A DNA stretch of 21,218 nucleotides from Candidatus Culexmicrobium profundum (GTDB lineage: Archaea > Thermoproteota > Methanomethylicia > Culexarchaeales > Culexmicrobiaceae), in NCBI GenBank assembly GCA_025061245.1, contig JANZKD010000015.1:1-21218 (forward strand), read 5' to 3'. The notes under the pieces are model-generated. The model ran no database searches and was not told where the DNA came from. It saw only the letters and a program-made list of their open reading frames with translations. Shown here in pieces: positions 1 through 6,701 of this stretch; the stretch's first letter is position 1; each line of letters begins with the position of its first letter. Position numbers and translations under genes: made by a program.

Positions 1-1269
1 TACATCATATTTAGTATAGAGCGGAATGTAATATGAAACTTTAAATCCAGCAAAAAAGAAGGAATCATCCTCAAAAACACCATCCATACTCATGATTGCA
101 TAATTCATCTCCCGCGGAACTCCAGGCCTGATTCTAGAAGCCATCACAGCATATGAAGGAAAAAGAGAAATGAAAATTACAATACATAAAGAGAAAAGTA
201 GAATAAAATGCTTAATAAAATCATTAACTTGAAGGCGACTATATAAATAGCCACCTAAAACGCCAATAAAAGCAGCATAAAAAGGATATCCAGTAAAAAT
301 TAATCGAATATCCCAAGAACTAGGAACAACTCCACTCGCAATAAAAACTGAGAGAAGCGATAAAGAGGGCATTGCAATTTCGTTAAATCTAAAGAGCAAT
401 ATCAAAGCAATGAAACCTAAAGTAAAGCCTACAAGATGCTCATAAAAAGGCTTCATCTTAAAAATAACCCTAAAAGGGGATTCAACATTGCCAACATACT
501 CTAAAGCTTTTTCAACACTTATCGAAGTATATCCACAGCTATAATATGGTGAAATAACATCCGCAACTAAAAATGAAGAAATAATGAGAGAAGCAGCAAT
601 AGCAGCATAAACAAAAGTTTTAAGACAATTCTATACTTCTTCCTCCAAACATACTTGAAGAGAAAGTAAAGCGTAATAGAAGTAAGAATAGTTCCAGTAA
701 CACTGGCAGTCGAAGCATGAGAAAACACTACAAGTGAACCAAACAAAGCAGAGAACATAACTCTCTTTAATTTTAAATCCTTTAAACCATGAAAGTATAA
801 TGCAAGTGAAAGAGGCATAAATGCAACTGTAGCTGAATTCTTCAATAAATGCTCAGCCATCAACAAACTAAAAAAAGAAAAAAGACAAGCAAACCCAGCA
901 AGAAAACCATCAACAATACTCCTCTAATAGATTTTGTAAAGTAAATTATAGAAAAACAAGCAATAGCAGCAAAATAGACGTAGCCAATTTACTTGAGAGA
1001 ATAGGGTTCTTAATAATCATATTTATTAAAGAGGCAAAAGCAAAACTGAAAATTGGAGCATCAAAATATAGCACACCTCTCTCACATAAAAATTTGATTT
1101 GAAGAGCATTATAGGGAGAGTCGGGAGTAGGTAGAGGGAAGTGTGTTGAAATTAACGGTAAAAATTTTAGCAGAAAACATAAAAGAGATAAAATAAGGTA
1201 AACATAAATTTCATATGACCTCTTACTATTACTCAAAGAATCCTGCATTACTTTCACCCAATAATTCAT
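1..1269 (-). pseudogene. Multi-pass membrane protein gene, three frameshifts, truncated by window edge
   Basis: The gene starts at an ATG at 1267-1269, which overlaps the TGA of the dCMP deaminase gene by one base (TGATG), so it was translationally coupled to it. Coding sense continues through the whole stretch but changes frame three times: near 960-975, near 895-905 and near 625-635. Each junction is repaired by adding one base (TTGCT to TTGGCT twice, GTCTT to GTCCTT once). The repaired protein is strongly hydrophobic with many membrane segments. It has an early loop containing PTPDSPYNALQIKF, a short segment reading LLMAEHLLKNSATVAF, and a long extracytoplasmic-looking stretch (about 541-421) before further membrane helices. 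The last frame is open to base 1, so the gene continues outside the window. The topology recalls archaeal glycosyltransferase- or oligosaccharyltransferase-like membrane proteins, but I see no diagnostic motif and do not assign a function. It is either a recently decayed gene or a run of assembly errors. Confidence 0.7.
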
Positions 1270-1739
1270 CAGTGACTCTGCTTCAAAGTATACTTCCTAA
1301 TCTTAACACCAGCCTGCTCAAGCAATTCTCTAGAAATAGGATCCTCATACTCAGCATCATAAATCACCTCTTTGATCTCAGCATTAATTATCATCTTTGC
1401 ACAAATTGAACAGGGAAAATCAGTTACGTAAAGAGAAGCTCCTCTAGTGCTCACTCCAAAAACAGCAGCTTGTATTATTGCATTTTGTTCAGCATGTACT
1501 CCACGACAAATTTCATGTCTTTGACCAGACGGAATATTTAACTGTTGCCTTAAACAACCAACCTCAGCACAATGAGGCAAACCCTTAGGCGCACCATTAT
1601 AGCCAGTTGAAAGGATATGTCTATTCTTAACTAACACTGCACCAACCTGCCTTCTAAGACATGTTGATCTTTTCTTAACTAAGTGTGCTATTCTCATGAA
1701 ATATTCATCCCAAGACGGACGGGAATTCTCAGTGTTCAT
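1269..1739 (-). CDS. Deoxycytidylate (dCMP) deaminase, ComEB-like
   Basis: This zinc-dependent deaminase converts dCMP to dUMP, feeding thymidylate synthesis in the cytoplasm. Counting from the first possible ATG (1745), the catalytic HAE motif lies at residues 84-86 and the zinc ligand pair PCSIC at 111-115. An additional HC...C cluster near residues 58-64 matches the second metal site of T4/ComEB-type dCMP deaminases. The length, about 156 residues, is normal. I prefer the ATG at 1739 over the one at 1745: the AAGGAG ribosome binding site abuts the first ATG but sits about seven bases before the second. Its TGA overlaps the start of the broken membrane gene downstream, so the two form a transcription unit. 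Family assignment is firm; CMP/dCMP specificity is inferred from overall similarity. Confidence 0.9.
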   Translation of the reverse strand: MNTENSRPSWDEYFMRIAHLVKKRSTCLRRQVGAVLVKNRHILSTGYNGAPKGLPHCAEVGCLRQQLNIPSGQRHEICRGVHAEQNAIIQAAVFGVSTRGASLYVTDFPCSICAKMIINAEIKEVIYDAEYEDPISRELLEQAGVKIRKYTLKQSH

Positions 1740-1792
1740 AGGCATTCTCCTTAGCTTAAAGATAATAACTTATAATGAAATATTTATTTTGC

Positions 1793-2461
1793 CTATAAAT
1801 TTAATTCAATAAAATCTAAAAACCTTTTGACTTCACTTTCCGAATTGAAATTAAATATTGCATCTAAAAAGTTTCTAGCCAGACTCATTAAAATTACATC
1901 TGCATTCCAATTAACATAAACCAAACCATATTTAACATCTGGATATATATTTTTAAGTAAAATAGAGTTGAAAAGTGCAGTTTTAAGTCTCGGCGCATCC
2001 ACATCAACTTTTGCTTCAATCACAATTAAAGGAGTAATTTTACCATTAACTCTCTTAATTATAGCTATGTCAAAGGTTGCAGCATACTCCTCATTTGTAG
2101 GGGCTTTCCATATTGGAAGCTTCTCATTCCATAATACTTCAAGAGGCTTATTCAACTCCTTTAGTTTCTTCTTAATTAAATCCATAAGGAATTCCTCAAA
2201 GCTATACGCCCTGAATTGACCTACCATTTGAATCATTCCCTTAAGAGAAAGCATAATATCCTCCTTTAAGTCATACTGAATTAATCTTAAGAAGTAAAGA
2301 AAATCATCTATCGACAATGAAGTCTTCCAAGCCTCATAAATTTTCAGAAGCTTTCTTCCAGCAGCAACTCCACGTTTATTTTTACTTTTCATTAATCGTT
2401 CTATGTAAGTTAGCGGACGAGCATAACGCAAATCAATCTCCAATATAAAATTAACGCACAT
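1793..2461 (-). CDS. Putative PD-(D/E)XK nuclease, orphan
   Basis: This 222-residue protein is not one I can place in a named family. Its centre shows the arrangement of a PD-(D/E)XK (restriction-endonuclease-fold) active site: an acidic helix with E89/E90, then TFDIAII with D131, then a hydrophobic strand ending in E149-A-K151 (IVIEAK), followed by an amphipathic helix and the strand YGLVYV. The first 80 residues are helical and basic (KSKNKRGVAAGRK), possibly a DNA-binding portion. No methyltransferase, helicase or specificity subunit lies beside it, so it is not an obvious restriction system. The neighbours are dCMP deaminase, in the same direction 54 bases downstream, and a divergent small cysteine protein. 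Start is ATG at 2461. Nuclease activity is an inference from the D-(X)n-EAK pattern. Confidence 0.6.
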   Translation of the reverse strand: MCVNFILEIDLRYARPLTYIERLMKSKNKRGVAAGRKLLKIYEAWKTSLSIDDFLYFLRLIQYDLKEDIMLSLKGMIQMVGQFRAYSFEEFLMDLIKKKLKELNKPLEVLWNEKLPIWKAPTNEEYAATFDIAIIKRVNGKITPLIVIEAKVDVDAPRLKTALFNSILLKNIYPDVKYGLVYVNWNADVILMSLARNFLDAIFNFNSESEVKRFLDFIELNL

Positions 2462-2551
2462 AAGAAAAATTTTACTTTAAACTTCAAATCCTATTAACCA
2501 CAAACTTTTTAGATTACATAGTTATCTAGGTCTTTTGGGGAGGAAAATTTA

Positions 2552-2725
2552 GTGAAATGCCCATTCCTCTTAGAAAATAAATACTGTAGGATTAAGGGAT
2601 GGAAAATAAGTGGGGCAAGACTTTCAATTTGTTTAAGTGGAAAGCAATGCCCTTATAGGTTAAGGTATTTAGCAAATGAAGGATATAGAGCTGGATCAGA
2701 AATAATGTGGGCGATAGATAGATAG
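2552..2725 (+). CDS. Small four-cysteine protein, probable metal-binding
   Basis: This is a 57-codon gene starting with GTG at 2552 and ending with TAG at 2725. A strong ribosome binding site, GGGGAGG at 2537-2543, sits eight bases before the start, and a TATA-like CTTTTTAG lies at 2505-2512. The product has cysteines at 3, 12, 27 and 33 (spacing C-X8-C-X14-C-X5-C). The N-terminal MKCPFL and later CLSGKQCPYR read like the CPF/CPY cysteine knuckles of small zinc or iron-sulfur proteins. The rest is basic (several K/R) with a short C-terminal tail. It converges on the hexuloisomerase gene with only five bases between stops, and diverges from the putative nuclease gene across 90 bases. No function can be assigned. 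Confidence 0.6.
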   Translation: MKCPFLLENKYCRIKGWKISGARLSICLSGKQCPYRLRYLANEGYRAGSEIMWAIDR

Positions 2726-2730
2726 TGAAT

Positions 2731-3330
2731 CTATGTCCCCTCTATAGTAGCATGCCTAGCCTTCAAATCTTCCTCCGTTTTCCCTAACCTATGCATCAAC
2801 TCAGATATTATGGACTCTAGAAAAACCATAGCACAAATTTCAAAGAGAGTGCCTAAAGGTGCAAGTGGCTCATGAATTCCAAGAATCTGACGTGAGAAAT
2901 AATCAGTTTCATCCGAGATTTTAGTTCTACCAGGAACGAAAACAATATGGTCAGCCAATTTCCCTAGAGGGGAGTCAGGATGAGAAGTTATTGCTATAAC
3001 CTTTGCACCAACTTGCTTTGCAACTTGAGCAACAGTAACCACTATCATAGTTCTCCCAGACCCAGATATAGCTACAAGGACATCACCTTTACCAGCTGCT
3101 GGCGTTATTGTTTCACCGATAACATAAACATGGAAACCTAAATGCATTAAACGCATAGCAAAAGCTCTAGCTATTAAGCCTGACCTTCCAGCACCAACAA
3201 CAAAGATTGATCGATTAGCAGCTTGAGCATAAATTAACATGTCAATCATTTGTGCAATCTGATCGTAATCCATCATTGAAGGAAGCTTTGAAATAAATGA
3301 TGCAACTTGCTCCATAGACTCTCGAACCAT
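2731..3330 (-). CDS. hxlB: 6-phospho-3-hexuloisomerase (SIS domain)
   Basis: The enzyme interconverts 3-hexulose 6-phosphate and fructose 6-phosphate. In archaea lacking the oxidative pentose phosphate route it usually works in the reverse ribulose monophosphate pathway that makes ribulose 5-phosphate and formaldehyde. The sequence is a single SIS domain with the signature GAGRSG, the ETITPA segment, the ISGSGRT phosphosugar-binding loop, and the family C-terminus PLAPLGTLFE followed by a terminal RHA(T)IE. The start is uncertain. ATG at 3330 gives the usual family length (199 residues), but TTG at 3342 has a GGGGGA six bases upstream and TTG at 3360 is also in frame. The partner synthase (hxlA) is not in this window. 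It shares an 84-115 nt promoter region with the divergent hydrolase gene. Confidence 0.93.
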   Translation of the reverse strand: MVRESMEQVASFISKLPSMMDYDQIAQMIDMLIYAQAANRSIFVVGAGRSGLIARAFAMRLMHLGFHVYVIGETITPAAGKGDVLVAISGSGRTMIVVTVAQVAKQVGAKVIAITSHPDSPLGKLADHIVFVPGRTKISDETDYFSRQILGIHEPLAPLGTLFEICAMVFLESIISELMHRLGKTEEDLKARHATIEGT

Positions 3331-3360
3331 TTTTAAAGTCAAATATTTCCCCCAAATCAA

Positions 3361-3444
3361 TCTGAGAAAAGAAGCTAAAAACCCTTTCCTTAGAATATAA
3401 AATATTTTAAACTAGCTGTATGACAATTAAGTAAGGTGAGATAA
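3361..3444. promoter_or_regulatory. Divergent promoter region between hexuloisomerase and MBL hydrolase
   Basis: The spacer is very AT-rich. On the plus strand a TATA box (ATATAAAAT, 3395-3403) would start transcription near 3425, leaving a short leader that carries the ribosome binding site AAGGTGAG at 3433-3440, four bases before TTG at 3445. On the minus strand TTTAAAATATTTTATAT (about 3395-3411) would start transcription near 3375-3380. The two TATA elements overlap, so the genes may be co-regulated or compete. Positions are from reading only; no transcription data. Confidence 0.5.
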
Positions 3445-4305
3445 TTGTCATATATAGACGAAGTTGAAATAAAAATTCTAGTTGAAAACACAGCGCAACT
3501 TGGCATGAAAAATATTTTAGGAGCCCACGGCCTAGCCATTCACTTAAAAATAATATATGATGATGGAAAAATTACAAACATATTATTCGATACAGGTCCC
3601 TCACATAAAGTCATAGAAAACAATGCTGAAGAAATGAATGTGAAATTAAAGGAGATTGACATGATAGTTCTAAGCCACGGACATTATGATCATACAGGCG
3701 GATTATTGGGAGTACTAAAATCGCTAGATAGAAGGATTCCGGTAATTGCTCATCCAGACTGTTTTCTACCTAAATTCGTATTAAAACCCAAGTTTAGATA
3801 TAATGGAATACCCTTCTCCACTAATGAAATTCAACAATACGCTAATCTAATTTGTCTGAAAGAACCAATTGAAATTTCAAGGCAAGTATATACTAGCGGA
3901 GAAGTACCTAGAATAACTGATTTCGAGAAAATTTCAGGTTTAAAAACCATTAGAGAACATAAAATTATTGATGACAAAATGCTTGATGACCAATCATTAA
4001 TAGTAAATTTCAAGAATGGATTAATAATAATAACTGGATGCGCACATGCAGGTGTCATAAATATAATTGAGAGAGCCATTAAAATTACTGGTAGAGAAGA
4101 CATCAGAGCAGTCATAGGCGGATTCCACCTAGTAGGAGCGAAAAGAGAGAGAATTGAAAAAACCATTGAAGCATTAAAATCACATAAAATAAAAGAAATA
4201 ATGCCATGTCACTGTACAGGAGAGAAAGCTATTATCGAAATGGCCTTTAAGCTTAAGGATAAAATTAAAAGAGTATCTGCAGGCAATACATTAATCTTTA
4301 AATAG
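3445..4305 (+). CDS. Metallo-beta-lactamase-fold hydrolase (COG1237 / dihydropteroate synthase-related family)
   Basis: This 286-residue cytoplasmic protein is of the MBL superfamily. The metal-binding HxHxDH motif reads HGHYDH at residues 78-83. Further ligands are D181, H201 (GCAHAG), H228 (GGFHL) and H256 (PCHCTG), the layout of the archaeal COG1237 group. One member, MJ0301, has been linked to methanopterin-type pterin synthesis (ribofuranosylaminobenzene 5'-phosphate related), but the family function is not settled and I do not transfer that name. The TTG start at 3445 is chosen because AAGGTGAG lies at the proper distance. The gene converges with the XPF nuclease gene, with five bases between the stops, and has no operon partner. 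Confidence 0.85.
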   Translation: MSYIDEVEIKILVENTAQLGMKNILGAHGLAIHLKIIYDDGKITNILFDTGPSHKVIENNAEEMNVKLKEIDMIVLSHGHYDHTGGLLGVLKSLDRRIPVIAHPDCFLPKFVLKPKFRYNGIPFSTNEIQQYANLICLKEPIEISRQVYTSGEVPRITDFEKISGLKTIREHKIIDDKMLDDQSLIVNFKNGLIIITGCAHAGVINIIERAIKITGREDIRAVIGGFHLVGAKRERIEKTIEALKSHKIKEIMPCHCTGEKAIIEMAFKLKDKIKRVSAGNTLIFK

Positions 4306-4310
4306 CAACA

Positions 4311-5006
4311 TTAAAGTTCATCTAATTTCACCTGTTTTTTAAAATCACCATCCTCCTCATATTTTGCGTTAAAGAAGCTAGTTAACTCTGATGCAACCTT
4401 CCTACCTATACCTTCAACTAATGCGATTTCAACAGGAGAAGCATTAACAATCCGCTTAATAGAACCAAATTTTCTAAGTAATCTCTCAGCCAACTTCGGT
4501 CCAATACCAGGAAAGCCTTGAACAACATACAGTTGCCTCTCCTTTATCGATGAAAATTTAGGCTTCACTCTAATTATAACCCTCTTCTTATCCCTCACCT
4601 GCTCATGTCTAATTAGGGAGTATAAGAGTTCAGCAGTCTCGAATTCATTGGAAGTAAAGAAGGAAGTAGCACCATAAACCATCCATAAATAGGTGAGAGC
4701 ACCATAAAAAGACCTTATACCACCCTTAAGAAGAGAAACAGCAAAGTCAACATCACCCTCAACAATTAATGTAGGCTTAGAATATGAAGAAGCCAATCTA
4801 TAAACTTGATCAAATAATCGACCACTACTAACACTATTAACAAAATCTCTAACAGTCTTCCTCTCAACAGCACAATCTTCAGAAACAATATAATCACCAA
4901 CAGTCAAATGTCTAAACAGTACAGTAACGCCAAGACCCCTAAGCCTCATAGGAACTCTACTACTCTTCTCCCGTTCATCTACTATTATTCGCAACACCAA
5001 CCCCAT
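4311..5006 (-). CDS. xpf: XPF-family structure-specific nuclease, helicase-less (crenarchaeal type)
   Basis: This 3'-flap/structure-specific DNA endonuclease acts in repair and replication-fork processing. The order is an ERCC4 nuclease domain (DERE near residue 10, GDY at 37-39, catalytic ERK at 48-50, then a conserved GRLFDQ) followed by tandem helix-hairpin-helix motifs (GFPGIGPKLAERLL about 164-177 and VEGIGRKVASEL about 197-208). There is no helicase domain, as in crenarchaeal XPF and unlike euryarchaeal Hef. The crenarchaeal protein normally ends in a PCNA-interacting (PIP) motif, whereas here the tail is a charged EEDGDFKKQVKLDEL with no recognisable PIP box. I place the start at ATG 5006 (231 residues), not at 5057. 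A TATA box at 5027-5035 is about 25 bases from this ATG, giving a leaderless transcript, and lies inside the longer frame. The longer N-terminus is hydrophobic and not family-like. Confidence 0.9.
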   Translation of the reverse strand: MGLVLRIIVDEREKSSRVPMRLRGLGVTVLFRHLTVGDYIVSEDCAVERKTVRDFVNSVSSGRLFDQVYRLASSYSKPTLIVEGDVDFAVSLLKGGIRSFYGALTYLWMVYGATSFFTSNEFETAELLYSLIRHEQVRDKKRVIIRVKPKFSSIKERQLYVVQGFPGIGPKLAERLLRKFGSIKRIVNASPVEIALVEGIGRKVASELTSFFNAKYEEDGDFKKQVKLDEL

Positions 5007-5026
5007 TAAAATAAGGGTAAAAATCA

Positions 5027-5035
5027 ATTTATAAA
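5027..5035 (-). promoter_or_regulatory. TATA box of the XPF gene (leaderless)
   Basis: TTTATAAAT on the minus strand is centred about 25 bases upstream of the ATG at 5006, the archaeal TATA-to-start distance, so the mRNA should begin at or next to the start codon. The intervening sequence has no ribosome binding site, which fits leaderless initiation. Confidence 0.65.
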
Positions 5036-5067
5036 CTGTCAAAACATATATTTCCAAGTCGATTAAA

Positions 5068-5075
5068 TTTAAATA
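5068..5075 (+). promoter_or_regulatory. TATA box of ribosomal protein P1 gene
   Basis: TTTAAATA (within a longer TTAAATTTAAATA run, 5063-5075) predicts a transcription start near 5097. That leaves a leader of about 20 bases carrying the perfect GGAGGTGA at 5105-5112. P1 is therefore read with a leader and an SD, unlike its divergent neighbour XPF. Confidence 0.6.
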
Positions 5076-5117
5076 CTGGTAATATCTTTTCCTAATATCG
5101 CACTGGAGGTGATTAAA

Positions 5118-5432
5118 ATCGAGTACGTATATGCAAGCTTACTCCTACACTATGCTAAGAAACCAATTACAGAGGAAAGTGTAAAGAAGATTTTAGAGGC
5201 AGCTGGCATAGAAGCAGATGAAATAAGAATTAAAGCGTTAATAGCAGCTTTAAAGGAGATAAATATTGACGAAGCAATTAGTGCAGCTACAATAGCAGCA
5301 CCATCCCTTGCAGCACCAGCTGCACCTTCAGTTGCTCCAGGCGCTGAAACAGAAGAAAAGAAAGAGTTAGAAGAAGAGGAAGAAGCCGAAGAGGAAGAAG
5401 TAGCCGAAGGATTAGCAGCATTATTTGGCTAA
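5118..5432 (+). CDS. rpl12: Large-subunit stalk protein P1 (L12)
   Basis: This is the archaeal P1 stalk protein; its dimers bind P0 (L10) and recruit translational GTPases. The N-terminal helical dimerisation domain (EYVYASLLLHYAKKPI) is typical. It is followed by an Ala/Pro-rich hinge, a Glu/Lys run, and the factor-binding C-terminus GLAALFG. The start is odd. Archaeal homologues begin MEYIYA or MEYVYA, and the codon aligned with that methionine here is ATC at 5118, five bases after GGAGGTGA (5105-5112). The only conventional in-frame start upstream, GTG at 5109, is part of the SD itself and would add M-I-K. I therefore annotate from 5118 as a probable AUC start. The gene stands alone rather than beside L11, L1 and P0. 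Confidence 0.92.
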   Translation: MEYVYASLLLHYAKKPITEESVKKILEAAGIEADEIRIKALIAALKEINIDEAISAATIAAPSLAAPAAPSVAPGAETEEKKELEEEEEAEEEEVAEGLAALFG

Positions 5433-5517
5433 AATAATAACTGCCTCAACACGTATGAATACATTTGACATACCAAATCATCAATGTAAAATCACATTAT
5501 TTTGATCATGAAAATCA

Positions 5518-5526
5518 TTTTATATT
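5518..5526 (+). promoter_or_regulatory. TATA box of the oxidoreductase operon (leaderless)
   Basis: TTTATATTA is centred 26 bases before the ATG at 5548. No SD is present in between, so the alpha-subunit mRNA is probably leaderless. This spacing selects ATG 5548 over the nearby TTG 5542 and GTG 5551. Confidence 0.6.
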
Positions 5527-5547
5527 AAGCCAGCATTATAATTGCTG

Positions 5548-6699
5548 ATGGTGCAAGCATTGAAACGCAATGAAGAAGGAAAAATAAGATTTTGGCAAGG
5601 AAATGTCGCTTGCGCGGAGGGAGCAATAGCAGCTGGATGCAGATTTTTTGCCGGATACCCTATAACACCAGCTTCTGAAATTGCAGAACACATGTCAATA
5701 AGACTACCACAAGTAGGGGGAATATTCATACAAGTGGAAGATGAAATTGCTGCAATAAACTCAATAATAGGTGCAAGCTGGGCGGGCGCTAAATCAATGA
5801 CTGCAACGAGTGGACCGGGATTCAGCTTAATGCAAGAGGCAATAGGATATGCATTCATGACAGAAACACCATGCGTAATAGTAGTAGTACAAAGAGTAGG
5901 GCCAGCAACGGGACAAGCAAGTAAAGGAGCCCAGGGAAACGTTATGCAAGCAAGATGGGGAACACATGGAGACTACTCAGCTATAGTTCTATCGCCAAAC
6001 TCAGCTCAAGAAATGTACGAGCTAACAATAAGGGCATTTAACTTATCGGAACAGTATCGAACTCCAGTAATATTATTGGCGGATGAACTATCTGCACATA
6101 TAGTTGAACCAGTAGAAATACCAGAAAAAATAGAGATAATAGACAGAAAAAAACCTGTAAATCTCTCTGAGCCATTCTTTGGATCCAATGATCCAAGAGG
6201 AGTACCACCCATGCCAGAGTTAGGAGAGGGATTCAATGTTTTAGTCACAGGTTCAACACATAATGAATGGGGATATAGATTCACAGCCGACCCTCAAGTA
6301 CATCATAAATTAATCACTAGACTATATTGGAAAATAGAAGGAAAGGCTAAAGAAATAGTAGACTATGAAATAGAAGGAAATGAAAATGCTAGAATCGGAA
6401 TAGTATCATATGGATGTACATCAAGGTCTGTTTATGAAGCATTGGAGAGAGCTAAAAAGCAGGGTATGAAAATTATTCATTTACGATTAAAAACACTGTG
6501 GCCATTTCCAGACTGGATAATTGAAGAAATAGCAGAGAGAGTAGAAACAATAATTGTACCAGAATTAAATCTAGGTCAACTGATTAGAGAAGTAAAGAGA
6601 GCAGTTAATGGAAAGTGTAGAGTAATATCGATAACTAAAGTGGGTGGAGGAGAACTCATCACACCTAATGAGATCTTAGAAGTTGCTAGGAGGATATAA
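5548..6699 (+). CDS. korA: 2-oxoacid:ferredoxin oxidoreductase, alpha subunit (KorA-like)
   Basis: This subunit carries domains I and II of a CoA-acylating 2-oxoacid:ferredoxin oxidoreductase, probably for 2-oxoglutarate (succinyl-CoA plus reduced ferredoxin). Visible marks are GYPITPASE near residue 38, EDEIAAI near 66, the TATSGPGFSLM loop near 88, VGPATGQASKGAQGN, and a C-terminal Rossmann-like half (IGIVSYGCTSRSVYEAL ... LKTLWPFP ... ELNLGQL). The length of about 383 residues is normal for KorA. ATG 5548 is chosen from the TATA spacing. It is first in a tight operon with the beta subunit two bases downstream. KorA/VorA/PorA specificities are hard to tell apart by eye; the KorABC order without a separate delta gene favours Kor but does not prove it. 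Confidence 0.92.
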   Translation: MVQALKRNEEGKIRFWQGNVACAEGAIAAGCRFFAGYPITPASEIAEHMSIRLPQVGGIFIQVEDEIAAINSIIGASWAGAKSMTATSGPGFSLMQEAIGYAFMTETPCVIVVVQRVGPATGQASKGAQGNVMQARWGTHGDYSAIVLSPNSAQEMYELTIRAFNLSEQYRTPVILLADELSAHIVEPVEIPEKIEIIDRKKPVNLSEPFFGSNDPRGVPPMPELGEGFNVLVTGSTHNEWGYRFTADPQVHHKLITRLYWKIEGKAKEIVDYEIEGNENARIGIVSYGCTSRSVYEALERAKKQGMKIIHLRLKTLWPFPDWIIEEIAERVETIIVPELNLGQLIREVKRAVNGKCRVISITKVGGGELITPNEILEVARRI

Positions 6700-6701
6700 C
6701 T

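Noticed and set aside
1269..2461. Deaminase plus nuclease as a nucleotide-depletion defence system
   Set aside because: The deaminase is an ordinary dCMP deaminase, the nuclease call is itself tentative, and there is no sensor or toxin domain; no evidence beyond adjacency.
5520..5858. 112-codon minus-strand frame opposite the start of korA
   Set aside because: Antisense shadow of a conserved gene; covers the korA promoter.
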